Source: Bacteroidota bacterium (lineage in GTDB: Bacteria; Bacteroidota; Bacteroidia; Sphingobacteriales; Sphingobacteriaceae). From it: a DNA stretch of 64,000 bases. The DNA is taken from assembly GCA_023450085.1 (NCBI GenBank), contig JAEXHI010000037.1, positions 62,001 to 126,000 of the forward strand. Reading direction: 5' to 3'. Positions 51,360 to 58,516 of the stretch are shown here, piece by piece. Both the position numbers and the translations under genes were made by a program. The notes beneath the pieces are model-generated. The model was not told the DNA's origin and ran no database searches. It saw only the letters and a list, made by a program, of their open reading frames with translations. Position 1 is the stretch's first letter, and every line of letters starts with the position of its first letter.

Positions 51360-51848
51360 TTATTTTATGCGCTTATAGGATGAAGTAGTGGTGGACGTGA
51401 GTCCGTTAGCGGTGGTTTCATATCTAATTTGCAGATTGTTCTCGTTCAATGCCAATACTTCGCATTTGAGCATATCTGTTCCAACAACATTAAATGCCCT
51501 GCTTGAGATTTCTAATGTTTTCTTATCTGATGAAAGTTTCCATGTGCCAAAATCAGGATAAGCGGTAGATTCATTGCCGCAACGCAAGCTGCCGTAAGAA
51601 CCTATAATGGTGTTGTCTTTGTTGAAAATCATCAAGTCATCTTTGGCGCATGTGGGCATAAGTGCATAGAGATCCATGTCAAATTTTTCCTGTCCAAAGT
51701 AAAAATAACTGGTAGCTGCAACTAGATTCCAAGAAGTGCCGCCCAAGGAAAAGCTTTGATCTGCTGCAGGGTCTATATAAACAGTTTCTTTGGCGCAAGA
51801 ACCTAGCAAAAGCATGGTGAAGGCCAAGAGATAAAGAAATTTCTTCAT
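51360..51848 (-). CDS. Lipocalin-like lipoprotein
   Basis: A 162-residue lipoprotein: leader MKKFLYLLAFTMLLLGSCAK with the lipid-attachment Cys18. The body has a lipocalin-like arrangement: LGGTSWNLVAAT at the start, MIFNKDNTIIGSYGS and FGTWKLSSDKKTLEISSRAF in the middle, and YETTANGLTSTTTSSYKRI at the end. Cys67 and Cys85 could form a disulfide across the middle. The fold suggests binding of a small hydrophobic molecule or a general scaffold. It lies 39 bases downstream of the lactonase gene on the same strand. Confidence 0.78.
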   Translation of the reverse strand: MKKFLYLLAFTMLLLGSCAKETVYIDPAADQSFSLGGTSWNLVAATSYFYFGQEKFDMDLYALMPTCAKDDLMIFNKDNTIIGSYGSLRCGNESTAYPDFGTWKLSSDKKTLEISSRAFNVVGTDMLKCEVLALNENNLQIRYETTANGLTSTTTSSYKRIK

Positions 51849-51887
51849 TAAGTTAATTTAGATATTCCTAAAAGTACTAAAAATAAG

Positions 51888-52985
51888 CTATTTGCCAAAA
51901 ATTAAACACACAGGAGAGCCTACTGCAATACGTTTTTTAGAATCAGTTAGCTTTCCTGTTTTAGCATTTCTTTGAAAAATAATGATGTCGTTCGAATACT
52001 GGTGTCCTACCAATAAATAATTCCCACTTGGGTCAATGCTAAAGTTGCGAGGACCTTTACCTAGCGTGCTTACTGTTTCAACATGACTTAGCTTACCATC
52101 TTTTTGTACGGCAAAAACGCTGATGTTATTTGCATCGCCACGGTTGCTTTCGTATAAGAATTTGCCATCAGCGGAAATATGGATATCTGCGGCATCAATT
52201 CTGCCTGTAAAATCACTCGCTGCAGTACCTATCTCTTGAAGTAATTTTAAATTGCCATCGTTATAGCCGAAAACGCTAATTTTTCCATTGAACTCATGCG
52301 CTAAATAAGCAAACTTTCCATTTGGACTAAAGGTAATATGGCGAGGGCCAGAACCAGGATTGGTGCTAATGCTGTGCTTTAAAGTCAATGGTTTTTCGTC
52401 ATTAGCCTGATAATGGTAAACATATATCTTATCCTCTCCCAAATCTGTAGAGATCACGTATTTGCCATCCGGCGAGAATAAGGTTTGGTGTACATGTGCA
52501 CTAGCTTGGCGTTTGTCGGGGCCACTGCCTGTATGTTGTACCAGTTGTTTCACTGGGGTAAGTGCGCCGTCGGCTTTAATGCCATAAACGCTAATGCTAC
52601 CGCCGCTGTAGTTTGCGGTAAATACATGTTTGCCGTCAGTAAGCACAAAGCAAGGATCAGCACCCTTGGTGGCCTCCTTATTGATTAATGTGCCTTCGTT
52701 GGTTTTTGGATTAAATTTAAAAGCCGCTGCTGCGCTGTTGGCACCAACTTCTGATACACTATAGATTGCGTCGTTATTTTTGCTTAAAGCTACATAGCTC
52801 GGGTTAGCGATGTTTTTAATGACGCCTAATTGCTTCGTTTCTGCTGTTTTGCTATCAAAATCATAGATGTAAATTCCTTCGCTGGTACCTTTGGTGTAAG
52901 TGCCAACAATAAGCTTATGGTTTTGTGCGATGGCCAATAATGAGCCATAGCAAAGTAGGGTTAAAAGCGAAAGTTTTTTTAGCAT
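51888..52985 (-). CDS. Exported lactonase-family seven-bladed propeller protein
   Basis: A 365-residue protein with a signal peptide (ends in LLAIAQ) and repeating propeller blades, several ending in the family's GxGPRHI and GKGPRNFSIDPSGNYLLV motifs. This is the PF10282 family that includes 6-phosphogluconolactonase YbhE/Pgl. The signal peptide makes a role in the cytoplasmic pentose-phosphate pathway unlikely; a sugar lactone or another ester in the periplasm is more probable. The substrate is not known. It is probably co-transcribed with the lipocalin-like gene. Confidence 0.88.
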   Translation of the reverse strand: MLKKLSLLTLLCYGSLLAIAQNHKLIVGTYTKGTSEGIYIYDFDSKTAETKQLGVIKNIANPSYVALSKNNDAIYSVSEVGANSAAAAFKFNPKTNEGTLINKEATKGADPCFVLTDGKHVFTANYSGGSISVYGIKADGALTPVKQLVQHTGSGPDKRQASAHVHQTLFSPDGKYVISTDLGEDKIYVYHYQANDEKPLTLKHSISTNPGSGPRHITFSPNGKFAYLAHEFNGKISVFGYNDGNLKLLQEIGTAASDFTGRIDAADIHISADGKFLYESNRGDANNISVFAVQKDGKLSHVETVSTLGKGPRNFSIDPSGNYLLVGHQYSNDIIIFQRNAKTGKLTDSKKRIAVGSPVCLIFGK

Positions 52986-53021
52986 GACTTTTTAATTTTT
53001 TTGAGAAAGATAGCAATAAAT

Positions 53022-53053
53022 AAAAAATGCGCAAAGTTTAACTCTGCGCATTT
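53022..53053 (-). terminator. Intrinsic terminator of the pseudouridine synthase gene
   Basis: AAATGCGCA at 53025-53033 pairs with TGCGCATTT at 53045-53053. On the minus strand the stem is followed by a T run. It begins nine bases after the stop codon. Confidence 0.9.
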
Positions 53054-53062
53054 CAAATCATT

Positions 53063-54334
53063 TTATTTGATTAAGTGCTTGATTTGCACTAATTCATGTT
53101 CTTCTAAGTATCTCCATCTTCCACGTGGCAGGTCCTTTTTAGTTAAGTTGCCATAAACCACACGGTCAAGTTTTACCACATCATAGCCTAAGTGCTCGAA
53201 AATACGGCGTACAATTCTGTTCTTTCCGCTATGGATTTGTATACCCACTTCGTTTTTGCTCGCGCCAGTAACGTAAGAAATATTATCTGGCTTGATAAAG
53301 CCATCTTCCAGTTCTAAACCAAATTGAATTTTGTTGAAATCGCCTTGTGTAAGGTTTCTGTTCAATTCTACTTGATAGATTTTGGTAATGCCGTTTCTAG
53401 GATGTGATAACCTATCGGCTAATTCACCATCATTGGTCATTAACAATAATCCTGTAGTATTTCTGTCTAAACGACCAACTGGATAAATACGTTCGCGGCT
53501 TGCTTTTTCAACCAAATGCATTACCGTTTTACGTTCTTGTGGGTCTTCTGTAGTGGTGATATAATCTTTAGGTTTGTTTAAAAGTACGTATACTCTCTTT
53601 TCACGCTTAAGTAATTCACCATTGTATCTTACTTCGTCTTTATAAGGGTCTACCTTAAAACCAAGTTCGTTAATGACTTTACCATTTACGCTAACTACAC
53701 CAGCTTCAATCAGCTCGTCAGCTTTACGACGAGAACAGATGCCAGCATTGGCAATGTAGCGGTTCAAACGGATTAGGTCATCTTCGGCTTTCGCTTTTCT
53801 GCTTCTTAAGGTTGGAGCAACACGTTCGCCTTTGTCCTCTTTTTTATTTTTGAAGCCGTTGTCTTCTCTTTTTCTGAAAGGGCGGTTATCGCCATAACGG
53901 TTATCTTTTCTGTCGCCAGTTTTTCTATCACCAAATTTGGCAGCTGCACCATCTTTGGCGTAACTGTCTTTTTTTATATAGTTTCTTTTACCTTCCCTGT
54001 TTTCGAAAGGTTTTTTGAAGCCGTCTTGGTTGTCGAAATTGTTTTTGGCAGGTCTGCCAGTTTTAGATTTGAAGTCCTTTTTGTCGTTATCGAAACGCGG
54101 TTTGTCGCTATTTTCGTTAAATCTTCTAGGTCTTTTTTCTGAAGCATTACTTCTTCTTGCTCCACTGCGCTCGTTGCGCTCTCTTGGTTCGGTACGTTGG
54201 TTACGTTCTCCACGCTCATTGCGCTCTCCTCTTTCCCCGCGTTCCCTATACTCTCCACGTTCTTTACGTTCTCCGGTACGCTTGCCAGCATTGGACTTGT
54301 CATCCCGACTTTTCCCTTTGTTACTATTTGTCAT
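53063..54334 (-). CDS. RsuA/RluB-family 23S rRNA pseudouridine synthase with long disordered head
   Basis: A 423-residue enzyme. The catalytic part (about 187-423) has an S4 RNA-binding domain (IRLNRYIANAGICSRRKADE, 188-207) and the pseudouridine synthase core with catalytic Asp290 in GRLDRNTTGLLLMTNDGELA. The first ~185 residues are low-complexity and strongly basic and acidic mixed: RERGERGERNERGERNQR, then many Arg, Asn, Lys, Asp and Gly. This head is not part of the enzyme domain and probably binds RNA. Similar heads are common in Bacteroidota RluB-like proteins. The likely substrate is a helix of the ribosome's large subunit RNA. Subtype (RluB versus RluE/F) is uncertain. Confidence 0.93.
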   Translation of the reverse strand: MTNSNKGKSRDDKSNAGKRTGERKERGEYRERGERGERNERGERNQRTEPRERNERSGARRSNASEKRPRRFNENSDKPRFDNDKKDFKSKTGRPAKNNFDNQDGFKKPFENREGKRNYIKKDSYAKDGAAAKFGDRKTGDRKDNRYGDNRPFRKREDNGFKNKKEDKGERVAPTLRSRKAKAEDDLIRLNRYIANAGICSRRKADELIEAGVVSVNGKVINELGFKVDPYKDEVRYNGELLKREKRVYVLLNKPKDYITTTEDPQERKTVMHLVEKASRERIYPVGRLDRNTTGLLLMTNDGELADRLSHPRNGITKIYQVELNRNLTQGDFNKIQFGLELEDGFIKPDNISYVTGASKNEVGIQIHSGKNRIVRRIFEHLGYDVVKLDRVVYGNLTKKDLPRGRWRYLEEHELVQIKHLIK

Positions 54335-54493
54335 GATACGCTTTTAACCGCATAAATATTGCGGCTGCAAAGATAACAAATTTATAAGGATTAGCAATTG
54401 TAAAACATGGTGTTTTTTGCTAAAAGTTACTCTTAAAAAAACTAGCCTCAGGGTATTTTAAACGCCGATTTTTGTAGTATTTTTTGTAAGTGC

Positions 54494-54524
54494 TTGATAA
54501 TTAAATAAATAAAATGTACCTTTG
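54494..54524 (+). promoter_or_regulatory. Bacteroidota promoter for the lytic transglycosylase gene
   Basis: TTG at 54494-54496, 20 bases, then TACCTTTG at 54517-54524, an exact -7 match. A purine-rich AAAAAGGAGGAAG lies 6 bases before the start codon, a strong ribosome-binding site, which is unusual in a phylum that rarely uses them. Confidence 0.7.
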
Positions 54525-54562
54525 CGCACCAAGTATTAAGTGTTAACTAAAAAAGGAGGAAG

Positions 54563-55345
54563 ATGTTAAAGAAACACCTCATTCCATGTACGGTAGTTTT
54601 AGGACTACTGGTTATGGCCAAAGTGTTTGCTTATAAGCTACCAACAGAAGTAGAAAATCTTAAGAAAGATAACTATACCAATAGTGTAAAAACAACCGAA
54701 GAGCCGGTATTTTCAATAGCTCAACTAGAGTTTGCCGAAGAAACATTGCCGATAGGCGATACGAAGGTAACTCATAAAATGAAGAGGACTTTGGCTTCAT
54801 TTTCGTATGAAAACTTGCAAACCACGCGTTTGCATAAAAAAGCAGCAGAATGGTTCCCTGTAATAGAACCAATTTTGGCGGCCTATGGCATACCTAATGA
54901 TTTTAAGTATGTTCCTTTAGTGGAGTCTGGCTTAAGAGCGGGCGTTTCACCGAAGGGTGCGGCTGGTTTTTGGCAGTTTATGCCTAGTACCGCCCGTATG
55001 TATGGCCTAAAGGTAAATAGTAAGGTTGATGAGCGATATAATCTCAAAAAATCTACCATTGCAGCAGCCAAGTATATCAAAGAACTTTATGACGTTTTTG
55101 ATAGCTGGACTTTGGTTGCCGCAGCTTACAATGTTGGTGACAGTCACATGCGCCGACAAATTAACCGCCAGAAGCAGGATAATTATTTTAAGATGAAGCT
55201 TAACAGCGAAACAGGTGCGTACGTGTACAAACTGATTTCAATGAAGGAAATCTTAGAAAATCCTAACCGAAACGGTTATAAAAACCAGAAAGCATTAATT
55301 GCTTTTAAACAAACAGAAGAAACAAATGCTACTACGGTAGAATAG
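54563..55345 (+). CDS. Lytic transglycosylase (SLT domain)
   Basis: A 260-residue exported protein: signal or anchor (about 5-25), a linker, then an SLT domain (about 97-215). The catalytic Glu121 sits in FKYVPLVESGLRAG, followed by GAAGFWQFMPSTARMYGL and AAAYNVGDSHMRRQI, which are MltD/Slt-type signatures. It cuts peptidoglycan between MurNAc and GlcNAc with formation of an anhydro end. LysM domains, common in MltD, are absent. The promoter and Shine-Dalgarno-like sequence are strong, suggesting high expression. It stands alone, with its own terminator. Confidence 0.95.
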   Translation: MLKKHLIPCTVVLGLLVMAKVFAYKLPTEVENLKKDNYTNSVKTTEEPVFSIAQLEFAEETLPIGDTKVTHKMKRTLASFSYENLQTTRLHKKAAEWFPVIEPILAAYGIPNDFKYVPLVESGLRAGVSPKGAAGFWQFMPSTARMYGLKVNSKVDERYNLKKSTIAAAKYIKELYDVFDSWTLVAAAYNVGDSHMRRQINRQKQDNYFKMKLNSETGAYVYKLISMKEILENPNRNGYKNQKALIAFKQTEETNATTVE

Positions 55346-55380
55346 TGAGAATTGGTATAGCTTTTTTATAAGCATTTTAA

Positions 55381-55416
55381 AAGCGGTTTCCGAAATAAAG
55401 GAAGCCGCTTTTTTCT
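55381..55416 (+). terminator. Intrinsic terminator
   Basis: AAGCGGTTTCC pairs with GGAAGCCGCTT (one T-G wobble) around GAAATAAA, followed by six T. It lies 35 bases after the transglycosylase stop codon. Confidence 0.92.
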
Positions 55417-55420
55417 TTTT

Positions 55421-55487
55421 AGCTACAGATGCACAAATAATTAAGAGGTCTTTTTAGAATCAATAAATAATCTGTGCATCTGTGGCT
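55421..55487. repeat. GCCACAGAT palindromic repeat, copy 2
   Basis: AGCTACAGATGCACA at 55421-55435 faces TGTGCATCTGTGGCT at 55473-55487. It follows a true terminator and precedes the reductase gene. It shares the arms with the copy at 10378-10421, but its middle is longer. Confidence 0.8.
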
Positions 55488-55537
55488 TATTTAATGGCAT
55501 TTTCGCCTTTTTACTTTTAACTTTCTACTTTTGGAAT

Positions 55538-56584
55538 ATGTCTCTACAACATTTAAAGGTCGCAGCGGTACGTCAAGAAGTAAATGAAGTCATCAGTATT
55601 ATATTTGAGCCTGTGGAGGGTTTGACTTATAAAGCTGGGCAATTCCTTACTTTGTCGTTTAATATTAACCGAAGGGAATTGAGGCGTTCTTATTCTTTCT
55701 ATAGCTCGCCTGTGGTGGATGAACCTTTGGCCATTGCGGTAAAGCTGGTAGAAAACGGAGAGATTTCTCGTTTCCTACATCATCAAATTGCTGCCGGAGA
55801 TGTGGTAGAGGTGACCGAACCTAACGGACAGTTTTTTTATGAGCCAGAAGTTGACTTGCAAAGAACTGTATTCCTGTTTGCGGCAGGGGTGGGGATTACA
55901 CCATTATTCTCTATTTTAAAAACAGCTTTGGTTGCCGAAAGGCAATCTAAAATTGTACTGATTTACAGTAGTCGCTCTGCGGGAGACACTTTGTTTATTG
56001 ATGAATTAAAAGCTTGGCAACAGATTTACCCTGATAGGTTGGAGCTGATTTTCCTGTTCAGTAATTCTAAAAACCTGCTAAGAGCAAGATTAAATGGTTT
56101 TCTGGTACAAGAACTAGTGAGAACACATTTGGCTTTTGCCAAAGAGGATGCCTTGTTTTACACTTGTGGGCCAGTAGATTATATGGATGTTTGCCGTATT
56201 TCTATTTTAGGGGTTGGCTATAAACCGCATCAGGTTAAACGGGAAACTTTTGTACTGCCTGAAGATGAGGTAGACGAGGATGATACTACAGAAAAAGTAA
56301 TTGATAAAAATACTTATTCCATTAATTTGATTTTTCAAGGCGAAACCCATCATTTGGAGGTGCCTTGGCCTAAAAGGATTTTAGATGTAGCACTGGAGCA
56401 TAAGATAAAAATTCCTTATAGCTGTAGTGGGGGCGTTTGTAGTACTTGTGCGGCCACTTGCATTTCTGGTGGTGTAAGGATGGATTATAATGAAGTGCTT
56501 ACTGATGATGAGATTGCGCAGGGTAGGGTGTTGGTGTGCACGGGCCATCCCACGGAGAATGATACAACGATTACTTGGGGCTGA
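55538..56584 (+). CDS. FAD/NAD(P)H reductase with C-terminal 2Fe-2S ferredoxin domain (PaaK/PaaE-like)
   Basis: A 348-residue electron-transfer protein in three parts: FAD-binding (about 4-105, RRSYSFYSSP for the flavin), NAD-binding (about 110-225, FAAGVGITPLFSIL and YTCGPVDYMDVC) and a plant-type ferredoxin domain (about 260-348) with Cys296, Cys301, Cys304 and Cys334 holding the cluster. This is the layout of PaaE/PaaK-like reductases that feed electrons to ring oxygenases or hydroxylases. No oxygenase is adjacent, so its partner is not known. It follows a GCCACAGAT repeat and is alone on the plus strand. Confidence 0.92.
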   Translation: MSLQHLKVAAVRQEVNEVISIIFEPVEGLTYKAGQFLTLSFNINRRELRRSYSFYSSPVVDEPLAIAVKLVENGEISRFLHHQIAAGDVVEVTEPNGQFFYEPEVDLQRTVFLFAAGVGITPLFSILKTALVAERQSKIVLIYSSRSAGDTLFIDELKAWQQIYPDRLELIFLFSNSKNLLRARLNGFLVQELVRTHLAFAKEDALFYTCGPVDYMDVCRISILGVGYKPHQVKRETFVLPEDEVDEDDTTEKVIDKNTYSINLIFQGETHHLEVPWPKRILDVALEHKIKIPYSCSGGVCSTCAATCISGGVRMDYNEVLTDDEIAQGRVLVCTGHPTENDTTITWG

Positions 56585-56591
56585 CTTTTTC

Positions 56592-56616
56592 GTCATTCCG
56601 ACGATAGGAGGAATCT
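56592..56616 (+). repeat. Palindromic repeat variant after the reductase gene
   Basis: GTCATTCCGACGATAGGAGG then AATCT. The GTCATTC and GGAATCT ends match the family of repeats at 1669-1702 and 56845-56870. It lies eight bases after the stop codon, in the gene-free stretch 56585-56904. The middle of that stretch (56617-56773) shows only a small CTCCAAAGGGAG hairpin near 56680. Confidence 0.6.
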
Positions 56617-56773
56617 AGCTTCATGCCCCCTTATTTAGAATCTCCTTCTTAATCTCATCTGAAGTATCGGAACAGGCTCTCCAAAGGGAGAAACGTGTAT
56701 TGCTCATAGGGGTTTTGTATGATAGTTGTGCCGCATGCTGGCCATTGTTGTATTGGCAATTTTTATTAGCTTT

Positions 56774-56809
56774 TTGCATATCCCCCTCTTTGAGGGGGGA
56801 GGGGGAGGA
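56774..56809 (+). repeat. CCCCCTCTTTGAGGGGG repeat, copy 1
   Basis: TTGCATATCCCCCTC, TT, TGAGGGGGGA then GGGGGAGGA. It is a G/C-rich hairpin in an otherwise A+T-rich stretch and matches the inverted copy at 61953-61989 almost base for base. Confidence 0.9.
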
Positions 56810-56844
56810 AATGAATACGAAGTACTGTCCTCTCAATAAAAAGA

Positions 56845-56870
56845 AGATTCTTCGTTACACTCAGAATGAC
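56845..56870 (-). repeat. AGATTCTTCGTTACACTCAG.. palindromic repeat
   Basis: On the minus strand it reads GTCATTCTGAG-TGTAA-CGAAGAATCT, the same pattern as the repeats bracketing the GIY-YIG gene. It lies 35 bases from the stop codon of the convergent membrane-protein gene. Confidence 0.8.
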
Positions 56871-56904
56871 AAAAAGAATTTTGCTTCAATTCCTTAGATG
56901 AACT

Positions 56905-57507
56905 TTAAAATTTGTTTAGGGTAATGTCAAATCGATGCCCTACTGAATCTTTTTTATTTTTGTATGATGTTAAGTGTCCAATGTAAATTCCATTTGGAGA
57001 ATTGAATAGTTTGATCACTGCAAATTCATTGTATTTTTCACTGCTTTTGGGTTTGGTATTTTGGAGAAATAAAGTATCTCCCTTCCTGTAATATTCTCCC
57101 TCAATTTCATCTATGCCAAAACAAATGCTTCTGTCGGTAAATTTATTATTTGCTTTAAATTTTAGAACAGATCTACAATTTGCGACCCCTTCATAATCTG
57201 CAATTAGTAGGTTTTCTCCTTTTAATTCGTCAAAGTTTATAAAGCCATTTGGTTTAAAGAAGGTTAAGGTTAGTACTCCAGCTAATGCTATCGTTGTAAT
57301 TAAGCGTTGTTTGTCTGTAAACTTCTCCTTAATAAGTAAATATAGCTGACGGATAAATAATATTGCCAATAAAGGATAACACAAAAAAAGAATTGTAAAT
57401 AACGGAAAAGCTAGGATGCCTAATTTTCCATCCCAACTACCTAAGGTATTAATCGTTAAGAAGAAAATTGCCATGAAAAAGATTAGTGCTTTACGTTTCA
57501 TATGCAC
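56905..57507 (-). CDS. A+T-rich membrane protein, unknown
   Basis: A 200-residue protein with three hydrophobic segments in its first half (about 7-25, 30-55 and 70-88) and a soluble C-terminal part (about 90-200) with alternating strands (SVLKFKANNKFTDRSICFGI) that could be lipocalin-like. The gene is visibly richer in A and T than its neighbours and is flanked by repeats on its 3' side, signs of a recently arrived gene. The start could also be the third codon (57501). It starts six bases after the pirin stop codon and is probably read from the pirin promoter. No family recognised. Confidence 0.65.
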   Translation of the reverse strand: MHMKRKALIFFMAIFFLTINTLGSWDGKLGILAFPLFTILFLCYPLLAILFIRQLYLLIKEKFTDKQRLITTIALAGVLTLTFFKPNGFINFDELKGENLLIADYEGVANCRSVLKFKANNKFTDRSICFGIDEIEGEYYRKGDTLFLQNTKPKSSEKYNEFAVIKLFNSPNGIYIGHLTSYKNKKDSVGHRFDITLNKF

Positions 57508-57513
57508 TAAAAG

Positions 57514-58401
57514 CTACTTTACATTCCTCGTTTGCGGAGGCAAGGGCACAAATTCAGTTTCACCTGGTACAGGCGCAAATTCCTGCTTTAGCCATTTTTC
57601 TTTTGCTTCTTCAATCCGTTCTCTGCTGCTGGCTACAAAGTTCCAGTAAATAAAACGTTCTTCAGGGAAAGGCTCCCCTCCGAAAATATACACCGTGCTA
57701 TTAGGTGCTAAGGTAAATTCGCAAAGCTTGCTGTCCTTAGCTACCAAGAAGTTCTTTGGCCCAAAGCTATTGCCTTCACTGCTTACACCGCCTTCTAAAA
57801 TATATAGACCGCTTTCACCAAATAGCTGGTCCCCAATGCTCAAGGTCTTTTCTTCCTTGTTCTTAATTTCTATAAAATAAAGTGGGCTGTAAACGGGAAT
57901 TGGCGATTTCTTGCCGAAAGCCTCTCCGGCAATCAATTTAAAGTCTACACCATCTTCTTGCCAAGTTGGAATATCACTGCCGTCGGCATGAAAAAACTCA
58001 GGGTCCATTTGCTCTAGGTGCTTAGGTAATGCCACCCAAATTTGTAAACCATGTAAAAACTTGTCACTATGTCTTAACCTTTCAGGGGTACGTTCAGAGT
58101 GAGCAATGCCCTTTCCTGCTGTCATCCAGTTCACTTGTCCTGGATTAATTTCCACGGCAGTGCCCAAGCCATCACGGTGCATAATGCTCCCCTCAAACAA
58201 ATAGGTCAATGTAGATAAACCAATGTGCGGATGGGGAGGAATGTCGATGTTCTGATGGTCGTTCATGGCGGCTGGCCCCATGTGGTCAATAAAACAAAAA
58301 GGACCTACCAAGCGCTTCTCTCTAAAAGGCAATAATCGGCCTACCAAAAAATTACCAATATCACTTGGCCTCTCTTCAATAATCAGTTGTATGTTCGACA
58401 T
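57514..58401 (-). CDS. Pirin-family bicupin protein
   Basis: A 295-residue protein of two cupin domains. N-terminal pirin core (about 18-125) contains GPFCFIDHMGP, PHPHIGLSTLTYLFEGSIMHRDGLG and MTAGKGIAHSER, which supply the metal-binding His and Glu residues; a C-terminal pirin domain (PirC) runs about 165-280. Bacterial pirins may oxidise quercetin-like compounds or bind partner proteins; the role here is not known. It is upstream of the A+T-rich membrane protein and divergent from the SulP transporter gene. Confidence 0.93.
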   Translation of the reverse strand: MSNIQLIIEERPSDIGNFLVGRLLPFREKRLVGPFCFIDHMGPAAMNDHQNIDIPPHPHIGLSTLTYLFEGSIMHRDGLGTAVEINPGQVNWMTAGKGIAHSERTPERLRHSDKFLHGLQIWVALPKHLEQMDPEFFHADGSDIPTWQEDGVDFKLIAGEAFGKKSPIPVYSPLYFIEIKNKEEKTLSIGDQLFGESGLYILEGGVSSEGNSFGPKNFLVAKDSKLCEFTLAPNSTVYIFGGEPFPEERFIYWNFVASSRERIEEAKEKWLKQEFAPVPGETEFVPLPPQTRNVK

Positions 58402-58516
58402 GTTTTGGGGTTTTACTGTTTAAACAAATATACGCTAATAGGTGCTAAAAAGTCGATTTTCTTCTTTAATCTCTTCGTTAAAAACCTTTAAGTAATTTAG
58501 CAGTTTAAATTCCAAT

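Noticed and set aside
56700..56897. 65-codon plus-strand frame
   Set aside because: It spans the G-rich hairpin and other repeats between genes, and translates them.
56905..57507. Phage or toxin gene
   Set aside because: The A+T-rich membrane protein has no toxin, immunity or phage feature; unknown is the honest label.
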